Below are positions 1 to 7,175 of a stretch of 64,000 nt of DNA, piece after piece. The notes below the pieces were generated by a model, which had not been told where the DNA came from, did not search any database, and worked only from the letters and a program-made list of their open reading frames with translations. The translations under genes and the position numbers were made by a program. The DNA lies in contig CAJTMW010000018.1 of assembly GCA_910577275.1 (NCBI GenBank), forward strand, positions 1-64,000, read 5' to 3'. Source of the stretch: an uncultured Lachnospiraceae bacterium (lineage in GTDB: Bacteria; Bacillota; Clostridia; Lachnospirales; Lachnospiraceae). The stretch's first letter is position 1, and the number at the start of each line of letters is the position of its first letter.

Positions 1-1
1 G

Positions 2-94
2 AGGCGTCATAGATCGCATGGCTGCAAAGATAAGCATGTGAGTGTTAACCGAAAAATGAACCGGGATCGCGCTGCATTTCGTATTCCGCTGTAA
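2..94 (+). CDS. possible 3' end of an upstream gene (partial, unknown)
   Basis: A frame open from base 2 ends in TAA at 92-94, three bases before a strong rho-independent terminator. That position is what the tail of an upstream gene would look like. The 30 visible residues are basic and end in FRIPL. I do not recognise the family. The only support is the open frame and the terminator, so it could be chance. Confidence 0.35.
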   Translation, partial: RRHRSHGCKDKHVSVNRKMNRDRAAFRIPL

Positions 95-96
95 CT

Positions 97-135
97 GCCT
101 GATAGTAAACAACACTTTTACTGTCAGGCTTTTTT
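97..135 (+). terminator. rho-independent terminator
   Basis: A 13-bp stem (97-109 with 117-129, one mismatch) is followed by six T (130-135). It would end the transcript entering from the left edge. Confidence 0.85.
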
Positions 136-148
136 GGTGCCATTTTTT

Positions 149-177
149 AGCCACGGTGTAATGTTGTGGCTTTTTTT
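149..177 (+). terminator. second, weaker terminator hairpin
   Basis: AGCCAC (149-154) pairs with GTGGCT (166-171) and a run of T follows to 177. It lies 14 bases after the stronger hairpin and may act as a back-up. The rest of 178-274 shows no gene. Confidence 0.6.
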
Positions 178-274
178 GATGGAAAAACAGTGAAAATGAG
201 CCTTCTGTAGAAGAAGGCATTGCTTGCCGGTATGTGGAAATTTGTGAAAATAATATGAACTTTTTATCCGCTGC

Positions 275-303
275 TTGACAACTGAAAAGCAGAGTAGTAA
301 CAT
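275..303 (+). promoter_or_regulatory. sigma-A promoter of the MarR operon
   Basis: TTGACA (275-280), a 17-bp spacer and TAACAT (298-303). The palindromic operator at 316-327 lies just downstream of the expected start point, where a bound repressor would block transcription. Confidence 0.6.
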
Positions 304-315
304 AATAACACTTGC

Positions 316-327
316 TTAGAATTCTAA
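316..327. promoter_or_regulatory. MarR operator palindrome, copy 1
   Basis: TTAGAATTCTAA is a perfect 12-bp palindrome between the promoter and the MarR start codon. The same sequence recurs at 898-909 and, with one change, at 798-809. This is the pattern expected of an autoregulating MarR protein. The link to the encoded MarR is inferred from position. Confidence 0.7.
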
Positions 328-349
328 TTAGTAAAGGGGCAATAGCAGA

Positions 350-775
350 ATGGACGAACAAAAGCTGATGGAAAAATATGATAAGCTGAATCGGAGGATA
401 CGTAGATACTTTGCAGGCTTTTTTACAGATACGCCAATCACAAGCGTTCAAGCCCTTATTTTGCACTATATTATTGTTGAATCGGGAACGAGAGATATTT
501 TTCCGAAAGACTTAGAGGAATTTTTGGAGATTAAGGGTTCTTCCGTTACAAGTCTTATCAGCAATCTGGAGCGTAACGGATATTTGCGCCGTGAAAGTTT
601 GACCAGTGACGGTCGGTATAAAAAACTTGTGCTGACTGAACGAACACTTGCGATACAGGATGATATAACCGAACGTATCAGAGAGTATATGCATAGTATT
701 TTTGTCGGAATCTCCGAATCTGATTTGAAAATCTTTGAAAAAGTTATTTTGCAAATGACGGAGAATACGAAATAA
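350..775 (+). CDS. MarR-family transcriptional regulator
   Basis: A 141-residue winged-helix regulator of normal MarR length. The recognition region around residues 55-80 (DLEEFLEIKGSSVTSLISNL, then an RNGYLRRE turn and a DGRYKKLVLTE wing) is typical. AAAGGGG (333-339) lies 10 bases before the ATG. MarR proteins bind palindromic DNA as dimers and are released by small ligands, often toxic compounds. The next long gene is a MATE exporter, an arrangement like mepR-mepA of Staphylococcus, so it probably represses itself and the exporter through the three TTAGAATTCTAA sites. The ligand is unknown. Confidence 0.9.
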   Translation: MDEQKLMEKYDKLNRRIRRYFAGFFTDTPITSVQALILHYIIVESGTRDIFPKDLEEFLEIKGSSVTSLISNLERNGYLRRESLTSDGRYKKLVLTERTLAIQDDITERIREYMHSIFVGISESDLKIFEKVILQMTENTK

Positions 776-797
776 ACGTATTCTTTTGCTCATGTAT

Positions 798-809
798 TTA
801 GAGTTCTAA
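798..809. promoter_or_regulatory. MarR operator palindrome, copy 2 (one mismatch)
   Basis: TTAGAGTTCTAA differs by one base from the perfect copies at 316 and 898. It lies between the MarR stop codon and the small ORF at 834. Confidence 0.6.
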
Positions 810-833
810 TCATCTGGGAAAGGAGGATTTCAA

Positions 834-881
834 ATGAGATTTCCAACTGCAAGAAATGTACCCGTAATAATCGGGAACTAA
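834..881 (+). CDS. 15-codon small ORF with a strong ribosome-binding site
   Basis: ATG at 834 is preceded by AAAGGAGG (819-826) at 7 bases and reads MRFPTARNVPVIIGN before TAA (879-881). CCCG/CGGG (861-864, 872-875) can form a small hairpin inside it. It sits between two operator palindromes and upstream of the MATE gene. It may be a leader peptide, a real small protein, or the scar of a deleted gene that kept its ribosome-binding site. I know of no family for it. Confidence 0.4.
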   Translation: MRFPTARNVPVIIGN

Positions 882-897
882 TTTTTTGACATAATAT

Positions 898-909
898 TTA
901 GAATTCTAA
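898..909. promoter_or_regulatory. MarR operator palindrome, copy 3
   Basis: A second perfect TTAGAATTCTAA, 6 bases downstream of a TTGACA hexamer (886-891) and directly before the AAAGGAGG site of the MATE gene. A repressor here would cover any promoter driven by that -35. The -10 for it is poor, so the promoter itself is uncertain. Confidence 0.65.
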
Positions 910-929
910 TTAAAGGAGGAGCATTTATT

Positions 930-2312
930 ATGAACACTACACAGACAACAGAAAATTCACTTGGCTATGAGCGGATTAGCAGATTGCTTGCAAGCTATGC
1001 GATACCGAGCATTATTTCTCTTATTATCAATTCGCTATACAACATGGTAGACCAGATTTTTATTGGTCAGGGCGTAGGCTTTCTTGGAAATGGTGCAACA
1101 AATATTATCGCTCCGATTGCCACGATAGCAATTGCTGTTGCTACTCTATTTGGTGACGGCCTTGCGGCATTTTTCAGCCTGAATTTAGGGCAGGGCAATG
1201 CGGATAAGGCGGCAAAGGGCGTGGGAACTGCTGTGATAGCTTCTGGCATTATCAGTGTCCTTTATGCTGTGTTCGCCTTTATCTTCTTAAGTCCCCTGTG
1301 CCGTATCTTTGGAGCAACGGACAATTTACTGCCGTATGCGGTTGGATATGGACGTATTATTGTGATTGGCTTTCCTTTTGCGATTGTGGCAACGGTTATC
1401 AATTCCGCAATCCGTACTGATGGAAGCCCTCGTTATGCCATGTTTGCTATGATGATTGGTGCGATACTCAATACAATCCTTGACCCGATTTTTATTTTTG
1501 TATTTTATTGGGGTGTTGAGGGAGCTGCTGCGGCTACGGTACTTTCGCAGCTTGTGGGCCTGCTTTGTAATGTTGCCTATCTGTTTAAATTCAAGACAAT
1601 CCAGTTTGGAAAGGCAACTCTGGTTATGAACTGGTCTGTCGCCTGCAGGATGGCAAGTCTTGGATTTGCAAGCTGTTTTAATAACCTGACATCAACGGTA
1701 GTGGCTTTTGTATCCAACAACCTATTGACAAAATATGGTGCGCTTTCTGTCTACGGCCCGGACATTCCTTTGACTACGTTCGGTCTGTGTATGAAGGTAA
1801 GTATGATTGCGTTTTCCGTAGGTATTGGAGTAGCAAGCGGCAGCCAGCCAATCATAGGTTTTAATTATGGCGCACAGAAATATGACCGGGTAAAAAAGAC
1901 ATTTTTATTGAGCGCAGGTGTCTGTACCATTATCACATGTGTGGCATGGGTGATTTTCCAGTGTTTCCCGCTGCAGCTTATCCGTATTTTTGGTACAGAA
2001 TCCAGTCTGTATGAAGAATTTGCTGTACAGTGTTTCCGAATTTATCTTCTGCTGACATTTTTAAATGGAGTGCAGATGTGTGCAGGTGTACTGTTTCAGG
2101 CAATCGGCCAGCCTGTCAAAGCTGCGGTTGCTTCCCTCTCAAAGCAGTTGTTGTTCTATATCCCTGCAATGCTGATTTTATCGAGGATTTGGGGGCTGAC
2201 AGGTATTCTTATGGCGGGGCCGACCGCAGATGTATTGGCTTTTATCCTCTGTATGCTCCTTTGCTTTAAAGAAGTTAAGAAAATGGAGAAGGTAAGCGAA
2301 AATGCGTCTTAA
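930..2312 (+). CDS. MATE-family multidrug/cation antiporter
   Basis: A 460-residue membrane protein with about 12 hydrophobic segments and the two-fold MATE layout. The N-terminal SLYNMVDQIFIGQGVG stretch and the later SQPIIGFNYGAQ stretch (about residue 305-320) are characteristic of MepA/NorM-type transporters. It should export cationic drugs or toxic organics in exchange for Na+ or H+ at the cytoplasmic membrane. AAAGGAGG precedes the ATG by 10 bases. It lies behind a MarR gene and an operator palindrome, which suggests drug-inducible control. Its last 11 bases overlap the next ORF, so the two are likely translated together. Confidence 0.92.
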   Translation: MNTTQTTENSLGYERISRLLASYAIPSIISLIINSLYNMVDQIFIGQGVGFLGNGATNIIAPIATIAIAVATLFGDGLAAFFSLNLGQGNADKAAKGVGTAVIASGIISVLYAVFAFIFLSPLCRIFGATDNLLPYAVGYGRIIVIGFPFAIVATVINSAIRTDGSPRYAMFAMMIGAILNTILDPIFIFVFYWGVEGAAAATVLSQLVGLLCNVAYLFKFKTIQFGKATLVMNWSVACRMASLGFASCFNNLTSTVVAFVSNNLLTKYGALSVYGPDIPLTTFGLCMKVSMIAFSVGIGVASGSQPIIGFNYGAQKYDRVKKTFLLSAGVCTIITCVAWVIFQCFPLQLIRIFGTESSLYEEFAVQCFRIYLLLTFLNGVQMCAGVLFQAIGQPVKAAVASLSKQLLFYIPAMLILSRIWGLTGILMAGPTADVLAFILCMLLCFKEVKKMEKVSENAS

Positions 2313-2676
2313 ATGGCTGAAACAGATTGAAAAAAATTTTTTTGTCCGCTTCCCCTATTGGGACACCATATTACATACGGTAAACGGTGTAGTCTGTGCG
2401 GCTGATACGGGAGAACTGGCAAAGAAAAAAATAGAAACCCTGATGAAATCCTATGGGGATAAAAGCAGGGCTATTATAAAGGTGGACTGGCTTATGCGGA
2501 ACAAAGGCCATCTTTTTATTACGGAGAATCAAAATGATGTGATTTATTTTGTCGATCCGCAAACGGGCAGTTTAGATGCAGCCTGGTATTTCCATTATAT
2601 CAATCCACATAGCGTTGTTATTATGAGAACCGAACAGACAGATTTTACAGATTTGGTAAATTTGTGTTTTGAATGA
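2302..2676 (+). CDS. small papain-fold (Tox-PL-like) protein, putative
   Basis: A 124-residue protein overlapping the MATE gene by 11 bases. C32 in VVCAADTGELA, H70 in KGHLFITENQ and D85 in YFVDPQTG occur in the order and contexts of the Cys-His-Asp triad of Tox-PL/papain-like deamidase or peptidase domains, whose GH and VDPQTG elements it resembles closely. Such domains normally sit at the C-terminus of long polymorphic toxins. Here it stands alone, without a signal peptide or an obvious immunity partner. It could be a cytoplasmic modifying enzyme, or a captured toxin tip or a relative lacking activity. The fold call is by motif only. Confidence 0.5.
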   Translation: MRLKWLKQIEKNFFVRFPYWDTILHTVNGVVCAADTGELAKKKIETLMKSYGDKSRAIIKVDWLMRNKGHLFITENQNDVIYFVDPQTGSLDAAWYFHYINPHSVVIMRTEQTDFTDLVNLCFE

Positions 2677-2736
2677 TAACAGGGAGGAGGAAATGGATGC
2701 GGTAAAATCAGAGTTTTGTAAGGAGGCATTACTATT

Positions 2737-3195
2737 TTGGAACAAGAAGAACGATTTATGATTATTAAAATTGGCAGGGAGCATTATGGAATAAAAATAA
2801 ATGACGTGAAAGAAGTAGTCCCAAATACGGAGATAACAAATGTTCCTGATAAGCAGTCTGATTATATATGTGGGATTATGAAGTACCGCTATGGGTGTAT
2901 ATCTGTATTTGACATATATAAATTATTTAATATTGAACCGGTTTCTGTGAGTAAAATGGTCATTATTCTTACGATTGATGAAAAAATGCTGGCATTTTCT
3001 GCGGAAAGTGTAGATTGCGTTGTTAATGTATCGTCTAAAAATATATATGATATCCCGTCAATATTTAATAACACAAGCCAACGGTATATGCAGAATGTAA
3101 TTGTATCAGATAATAATCTGGTTCCGATTATTGACACCGTTCGTTTATTTGAGAAAGTAGGAGTTTGGGAAGAAACAGAACTATTTCCGCAATAA
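2737..3195 (+). CDS. CheW-like chemotaxis coupling protein (TTG start)
   Basis: A 152-residue single CheW domain. Features include the start FMIIKIGREHYGI, NVPDKQSDYICGIMKYRYGCISVFDI around residues 33-60 and a C-terminal VPIIDTVRLF. CheW links chemoreceptors to the CheA kinase at the cell pole. It starts at TTG 2737, because AAGGAGG (2720-2726) lies 10 bases upstream and no ATG is placed as well. No CheA, receptor or other chemotaxis gene is adjacent, so it is an orphan. The flagellar genes at the far right show that the organism can be motile. The gene is AT-rich like the rest of 0-3.3 kb. Confidence 0.75.
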   Translation: MEQEERFMIIKIGREHYGIKINDVKEVVPNTEITNVPDKQSDYICGIMKYRYGCISVFDIYKLFNIEPVSVSKMVIILTIDEKMLAFSAESVDCVVNVSSKNIYDIPSIFNNTSQRYMQNVIVSDNNLVPIIDTVRLFEKVGVWEETELFPQ

Positions 3196-3416
3196 TGCGG
3201 GTATCTGGAAAACAAAGGAAGGGGGAAGGCAATATATTTTTATGCAAAGCAGATATATCTGATTTGAATAAATATGCGCGGTGACATAGAGGTTGACCGA
3301 GATTTGCATCAGGTGTTATTTTCAAACGGGATAAATAATAATCTGCCAATGGTAAGAGGGTATTGAAACAAAAATCAGGTTATTACGGAAATACAAGGCA
3401 AGGAAATCCTGCCCGG

Positions 3417-3449
3417 AAGGTCAATCTGCTTTATGTGGATTGGCCTTTA
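3417..3449 (+). terminator. probable terminator after the CheW-like gene
   Basis: AAGGTCAATC (3417-3426) pairs with GATTGGCCTT (3438-3447) with one G-T pair. A short, imperfect T-rich tail follows. The 3196-3416 stretch shows nothing else I can name. Confidence 0.5.
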
Positions 3450-3483
3450 TAATTATGCATGATAACTATGCGACAGGCCCCTT

Positions 3484-4590
3484 TTAACGGGGCCACCTCT
3501 CGCGTCTTTCCATCAATGGTTCAAAAGGCACATGCGGCTCTGTCTGATACCAGTAGGCCACAGTCGCCACATCGTCCTGCCGCTCGAACAGACCGCCGTG
3601 GGAAACGCCAATCTGCTGGATTGTCACCCGGATATCCTCGTCAAACAAAACCGGGTCCATGATGTGCCACCGGTAAAAGCTCCGCTGGGGCATCATATCA
3701 TCATTGTGGTAATCGTTATGGATTTCTGTATCGTGATTGGAATAGTAAGGGTATCCCAGATAAGGAGTACAGAAGGTGTTCTCTATGGTTTTGCCGTTTC
3801 TCTGGGTGGCAAAGCTCCAGGCGCCTCCAAAGTAATCCTCCGTTCCGGTTCCGCAAATAGTGGGGTAGTCTTTGTCCCCGTCCAGATAAAATTTAACTTC
3901 TCCTTCCCCGTACCAGTAACGTTCCAGGGCAGTCAACGCCATGTATGTGCCGACATACTGTCCTTTTCCTTTTACATTATCCAGAATCACATAGTCTTTT
4001 GCCTTTTCCGTCAGCCTTTGTCTGCGCCACATTGCATGAAAATACCCTGTTTCCCGGGGGAGCTTTGGCAGGAGGCAGTAATCCACCTGATAAAAGAAAG
4101 CGCTCACGTCCTCGTCGCACTGATTTTCCAGAGTGATTTTCATACTTTTTCCAAAGGGCATGGGAAAATAGGAGTTGAAGCCTCTTGTGGGATTCACTAC
4201 AATCGGCAGGGAGCTGACCGAATAGGAAGCGCCGAAGCCGCAGCAGAAGAAATCCCCGAGAGGGCTTTCCACCGAGGGCGCCGTTTCCTGGTCCCAGTAG
4301 AATCTGAGAACCAAATCCCGCAGGATATAGCGGTTTCTTTCGCTTACAGCGTTGGTTACGGTCATCCAGATATGCTGTATCACGCCGGGCCCCTCTGTTT
4401 CGGCGAGAGTTATTGTTTCGCCGGCTTTCAAAAGGGGAATACAGGGAGAGCCTTTTCTGGAGGGACCGAGTCCGCTGGCGGCCATTCCGCCTTTCCCCTT
4501 TTCGCCGTTTCTGTTTTCCCAGTTAATGCTTCTGCTTTTCCCCTCTCTTAAAAGAGGGAGAGAGGAAAGCCCATTCTGAAAGAAATTCAT
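3484..4590 (-). CDS. GH172 (DUF2961) glycoside hydrolase
   Basis: A 368-residue protein with the DUF2961 hallmarks: GPGVIQHIWMTVTN near residue 70, GFNSYFPMPF, and the diagnostic GTGTEDYFGGAWSF near residue 260. This family, now GH172, contains alpha-D-fructofuranosidases/difructose-anhydride synthases and D-arabinofuranosidases. No signal peptide is visible, so it should act in the cytoplasm. I start it at ATG 4590, with GGAGGAG at 4601-4607, rather than the TTG two codons upstream. It diverges from a kinase-isomerase-aldolase operon. That suggests it frees a furanose or arabinose-type sugar which the operon then metabolises. The actual substrate is not readable from the sequence. Confidence 0.85.
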   Translation of the reverse strand: MNFFQNGLSSLPLLREGKSRSINWENRNGEKGKGGMAASGLGPSRKGSPCIPLLKAGETITLAETEGPGVIQHIWMTVTNAVSERNRYILRDLVLRFYWDQETAPSVESPLGDFFCCGFGASYSVSSLPIVVNPTRGFNSYFPMPFGKSMKITLENQCDEDVSAFFYQVDYCLLPKLPRETGYFHAMWRRQRLTEKAKDYVILDNVKGKGQYVGTYMALTALERYWYGEGEVKFYLDGDKDYPTICGTGTEDYFGGAWSFATQRNGKTIENTFCTPYLGYPYYSNHDTEIHNDYHNDDMMPQRSFYRWHIMDPVLFDEDIRVTIQQIGVSHGGLFERQDDVATVAYWYQTEPHVPFEPLMERRERWPR

Positions 4591-4622
4591 TGTCAATATC
4601 TCCTCCGTTCAATTTAAAGAAA

Positions 4623-4648
4623 TCAATTCAAGTTTTCAATTCAAGTTT
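4623..4648. repeat. 13-bp tandem direct repeat in the GH172 leader
   Basis: TCAATTCAAGTTT occurs twice, perfectly and without a gap (4623-4635, 4636-4648), between the GH172 gene and its likely promoter. It may be a regulator-binding site or a chance duplication. Confidence 0.6.
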
Positions 4649-4675
4649 TGCGGTTTGTAGATTTCCTTTTTAGAT

Positions 4676-4703
4676 ATTTTATCATACTCAGGAAAAAATC
4701 CAA
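4676..4703 (-). promoter_or_regulatory. candidate promoter of the GH172 gene
   Basis: On the minus strand TTGGAT (4703-4698), a 16-bp spacer and TAAAAT (4681-4676). The -35 is weak. Confidence 0.4.
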
Positions 4704-4729
4704 CAGTTTTTGAAAGAATATTTAAAAAA

Positions 4730-4758
4730 TTAGTTATTAAATATAGTTTACAAACATA
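4730..4758. promoter_or_regulatory. putative ROK operator at the kinase promoter
   Basis: TTAGTTATTAAAT begins 17 bp before the -35 hexamer. The 29-bp stretch matches the element at 9559-9587 before the GH31 gene at about 20 of 29 positions and in the same register to the -35. The ROK repressor encoded between the two genes is the natural candidate to bind both. Confidence 0.5.
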
Positions 4759-4775
4759 TATCAGTGATGTATAAT
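4747..4775 (+). promoter_or_regulatory. sigma-A promoter of the kinase-isomerase-aldolase operon
   Basis: TTTACA (4747-4752), a 17-bp spacer and TATAAT (4770-4775). The longer open frame that begins with GTG 4764 lies inside this promoter, which supports the start at 4809. Confidence 0.75.
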
Positions 4776-4808
4776 CGTCTCAAAATAGCAACGGGAGGAG
4801 ATGAGGAG

Positions 4809-5768
4809 ATGTTTGATATTGTGGGCATTGATTATCCATGTGTGGACCTGAATGTCAATGTGGATACATTGCCCGAGTCTAACGGGACATTGATGATTAA
4901 CAGTCTGAGCTGGCAGGGCGGAGGAAAAGTAGCCTCAGGAATCGTCACAGCCGCGAGGCTGGGAGCAAAATGCGCCATAGCAGGAGCGGTAGGGGATGAC
5001 AGGTACGGGAGCTTTTGCAGGAAGGATTTCGTGGACCACGGGGTTGACGTCGGGTTTCTTAAAACGCGAAAGAGCGCCAGAACGGCGCTGGATATCGTTT
5101 TGAGCGACAAGGAGACCATGGGAAGGAGTCTGATTTTTCATCCGGGCGACGTTGGAAGGCTGGCGGAAAACGAGCTTCCCTATGAATATCTGAAAAATAC
5201 AAAGTATTTTTTTATGGCATGGCTGGACTCGTCAGACAGAAAAGCGGCGGAGGCTGCCAGAAAGGGCGGCGCAAAGGTTTTTATAGATGCGGATTCCTAT
5301 TCGGACGAGCTGGTGCGTTATATTCCGCAGATTGACGTGTTTGTCGCCTCTGAATTTGTTTATGAGGGCATGTTTGACGACAGGAACTATGAAAAGAACT
5401 GCCGCACAGTTATGAAGCTGGGGCCGGAAATTGTGGTGTTTACCCTGGGAGAGCGGGGCGCGCTGGGAATGAGCAGGGAAGGATTTTTTCAGATTCCGGC
5501 CTGGAATGTGGATGTTGTTGACACTGTGGGAGCGGGCGACGATTTTCATGGAGCTTTTCTGGTGGGGATGATGCAGAAGGGCTGGAGTGTGGAGAGGATT
5601 GCGGGCTTTGCCAGCGCGGTGGCTGCAATTAAGTGTACAAGAATCGGAGGAAGGGCCGGGATTCCCGATATGCAGACGGCGCTGCGCTTTATGCAGACAG
5701 GGGAGATTGATTACACGGAAATAGACAAACGGGTTAAATATTATGAGAGGGGGATGGATTATGTATAA
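4809..5768 (+). CDS. PfkB-family sugar kinase
   Basis: A 319-residue ribokinase-type kinase that transfers the gamma-phosphate of ATP to a sugar. It has an N-terminal GGGKVASGIVTAARLGAK glycine-rich motif and the C-terminal PfkB signature DTVGAGDDFHGAF, in which D244 is the expected catalytic base. GGGAGGAG (4793-4800) lies 8 bases before ATG 4809. The upstream in-frame GTG and ATG fall within the promoter. Its last 8 bases overlap the isomerase gene, so the two are probably translationally coupled. With the isomerase and aldolase it fits the phosphorylation step of a short ketose pathway. Which hydroxyl and which sugar are unknown. Confidence 0.9.
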   Translation: MFDIVGIDYPCVDLNVNVDTLPESNGTLMINSLSWQGGGKVASGIVTAARLGAKCAIAGAVGDDRYGSFCRKDFVDHGVDVGFLKTRKSARTALDIVLSDKETMGRSLIFHPGDVGRLAENELPYEYLKNTKYFFMAWLDSSDRKAAEAARKGGAKVFIDADSYSDELVRYIPQIDVFVASEFVYEGMFDDRNYEKNCRTVMKLGPEIVVFTLGERGALGMSREGFFQIPAWNVDVVDTVGAGDDFHGAFLVGMMQKGWSVERIAGFASAVAAIKCTRIGGRAGIPDMQTALRFMQTGEIDYTEIDKRVKYYERGMDYV

Positions 5769-7149
5769 AAGGAAAATAGTCCTTGGGGTGGCGCCTGTAA
5801 AGCGGAGCTTTCTGAGTATGGAGGAGGCAAAGCGGCAAAAGGACAGGTTTATGGGAGTAATCCGAAAAATCAGACCGGAAACAGTCACCCTGACGGATAT
5901 TGACGATATCTGTGAGAACGGAATAGCTTTCAGTCTGGATGCGGTTCCAAAGGTGATTAAAAAATTCAGGGAAAACGAGATTGACGCTCTGTTCATTCCG
6001 TTTTGCGATTTCGGAGAGGAGCAGGTTGCCGCACAGATTGCGGCCGCCTTTCATCTGCCGGTTCTGGTATGGGGGGCCAGGGACGAAAGGCCGAACACCT
6101 TTGAATCAAGGGGAAGGGACACCCAGTGCGGAATGTTTGCGGCGACCAAGGTGATGCAAAGATACGGCGTAACCTACAGTTATATTTACAATGTGGAAGC
6201 GGAAAGCAGGAGTTTTAAGGACGGGTATGAGAATTTTCTGCGTGTTGCGGCGGTGCTTAGGGATTTACGGACATTGAGAATCGCGAAAATAGGGGAAAGG
6301 CCGTCGCCCTTTATGAGCGTTATGACGGACGAGGCCAATCTGCTCCGCCGGCTTGGAGCGGTGACGGTACCGGTATCGCCTGCAGAGGTGGGACGGATGG
6401 CGATGAAGCTTCTGGAGGAAAACGGGGTGCCTTTAAATGTTTATTGCGCCGACCTGAAATCCAGATTTAACAGGTGCAGGGCGGCAACGGACGAGGTCAG
6501 AAAGATTGCGGCCACGGCGATTGCAGTAGAAAAGCTTATGAAAGAAAACGACTGTTCTGTGGGCGCGTTTGAATGCTGGACGGCGTTCCCGGAGCTTATC
6601 GGCATATGTCCCTGCACGGTTTTGGGAGAACTGGCTGATAAGGGAATGCCCCTGGCCTGCGAGACAGATGTGAACGGCGCCGTCACGCTGGCAATTTTAC
6701 GGGCCTGCAATTTATATGAATCCTCAGAGTTCCTTGCGGATTTGACGATTCGCCATCCTCAGAATGATAATGCGGAGCTTTTATGGCATTGCGGCCCGTT
6801 TCCCTATTCCCTGAAAGATGCGGACGCCCAGGCGGCGATTATCGATGGGCAGGAGTCCTTTGAATTAAAACAGGGGGAGCTGACGGTATGCCGTTTTGAC
6901 GATATTGACGGAAAATATTACCTTTTTGCCGGGGAGGCCAAAACCACGAAGGGACCGGACACCACGGGAACCTATGTGTGGATGGAAGTGGATAACTGGA
7001 AAAACTGGGAGGAAAAGCTGATGTTCGGGCCGTACATTCACCATCTTGGCGTGACCTACGGAAAATATCTTCCGGTTCTGCGGGAGGCGGCGCGGTATCT
7101 GAATATCGAATTTGACAGCGCCCACGAACCAGGGATTCACAGTCTTTGA
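5761..7149 (+). CDS. L-fucose/D-arabinose isomerase-like protein
   Basis: A 462-residue protein resembling the FucI/AraA-type isomerases in both halves. The N-terminal part has DALFIPFCDFGEEQVAAQIA and PVLVWGARDE; the C-terminal part has GAFECWTAFPELIGICPC, GMPLACETDVNGAVT and a late HHLGVTYG. These metal-dependent enzymes interconvert aldoses and ketoses, for example L-fucose/L-fuculose and D-arabinose/D-ribulose. I start at ATG 5761, which has GAGAGGGGGA upstream and overlaps the kinase stop by 8 bases. It is shorter than Escherichia coli FucI (about 590 residues), as is usual for this clostridial subgroup. The substrate is inferred only from its neighbours. Confidence 0.8.
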   Translation: MYKRKIVLGVAPVKRSFLSMEEAKRQKDRFMGVIRKIRPETVTLTDIDDICENGIAFSLDAVPKVIKKFRENEIDALFIPFCDFGEEQVAAQIAAAFHLPVLVWGARDERPNTFESRGRDTQCGMFAATKVMQRYGVTYSYIYNVEAESRSFKDGYENFLRVAAVLRDLRTLRIAKIGERPSPFMSVMTDEANLLRRLGAVTVPVSPAEVGRMAMKLLEENGVPLNVYCADLKSRFNRCRAATDEVRKIAATAIAVEKLMKENDCSVGAFECWTAFPELIGICPCTVLGELADKGMPLACETDVNGAVTLAILRACNLYESSEFLADLTIRHPQNDNAELLWHCGPFPYSLKDADAQAAIIDGQESFELKQGELTVCRFDDIDGKYYLFAGEAKTTKGPDTTGTYVWMEVDNWKNWEEKLMFGPYIHHLGVTYGKYLPVLREAARYLNIEFDSAHEPGIHSL

Positions 7150-7175
7150 CGTTGTCGGGAGAGGAGGATGATGAT

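Noticed and set aside
3532..4551. A 339-codon open frame on the plus strand
   Set aside because: It runs opposite to the GH172 gene, which has clear family motifs, a ribosome site and a promoter. The plus frame shows no motif.
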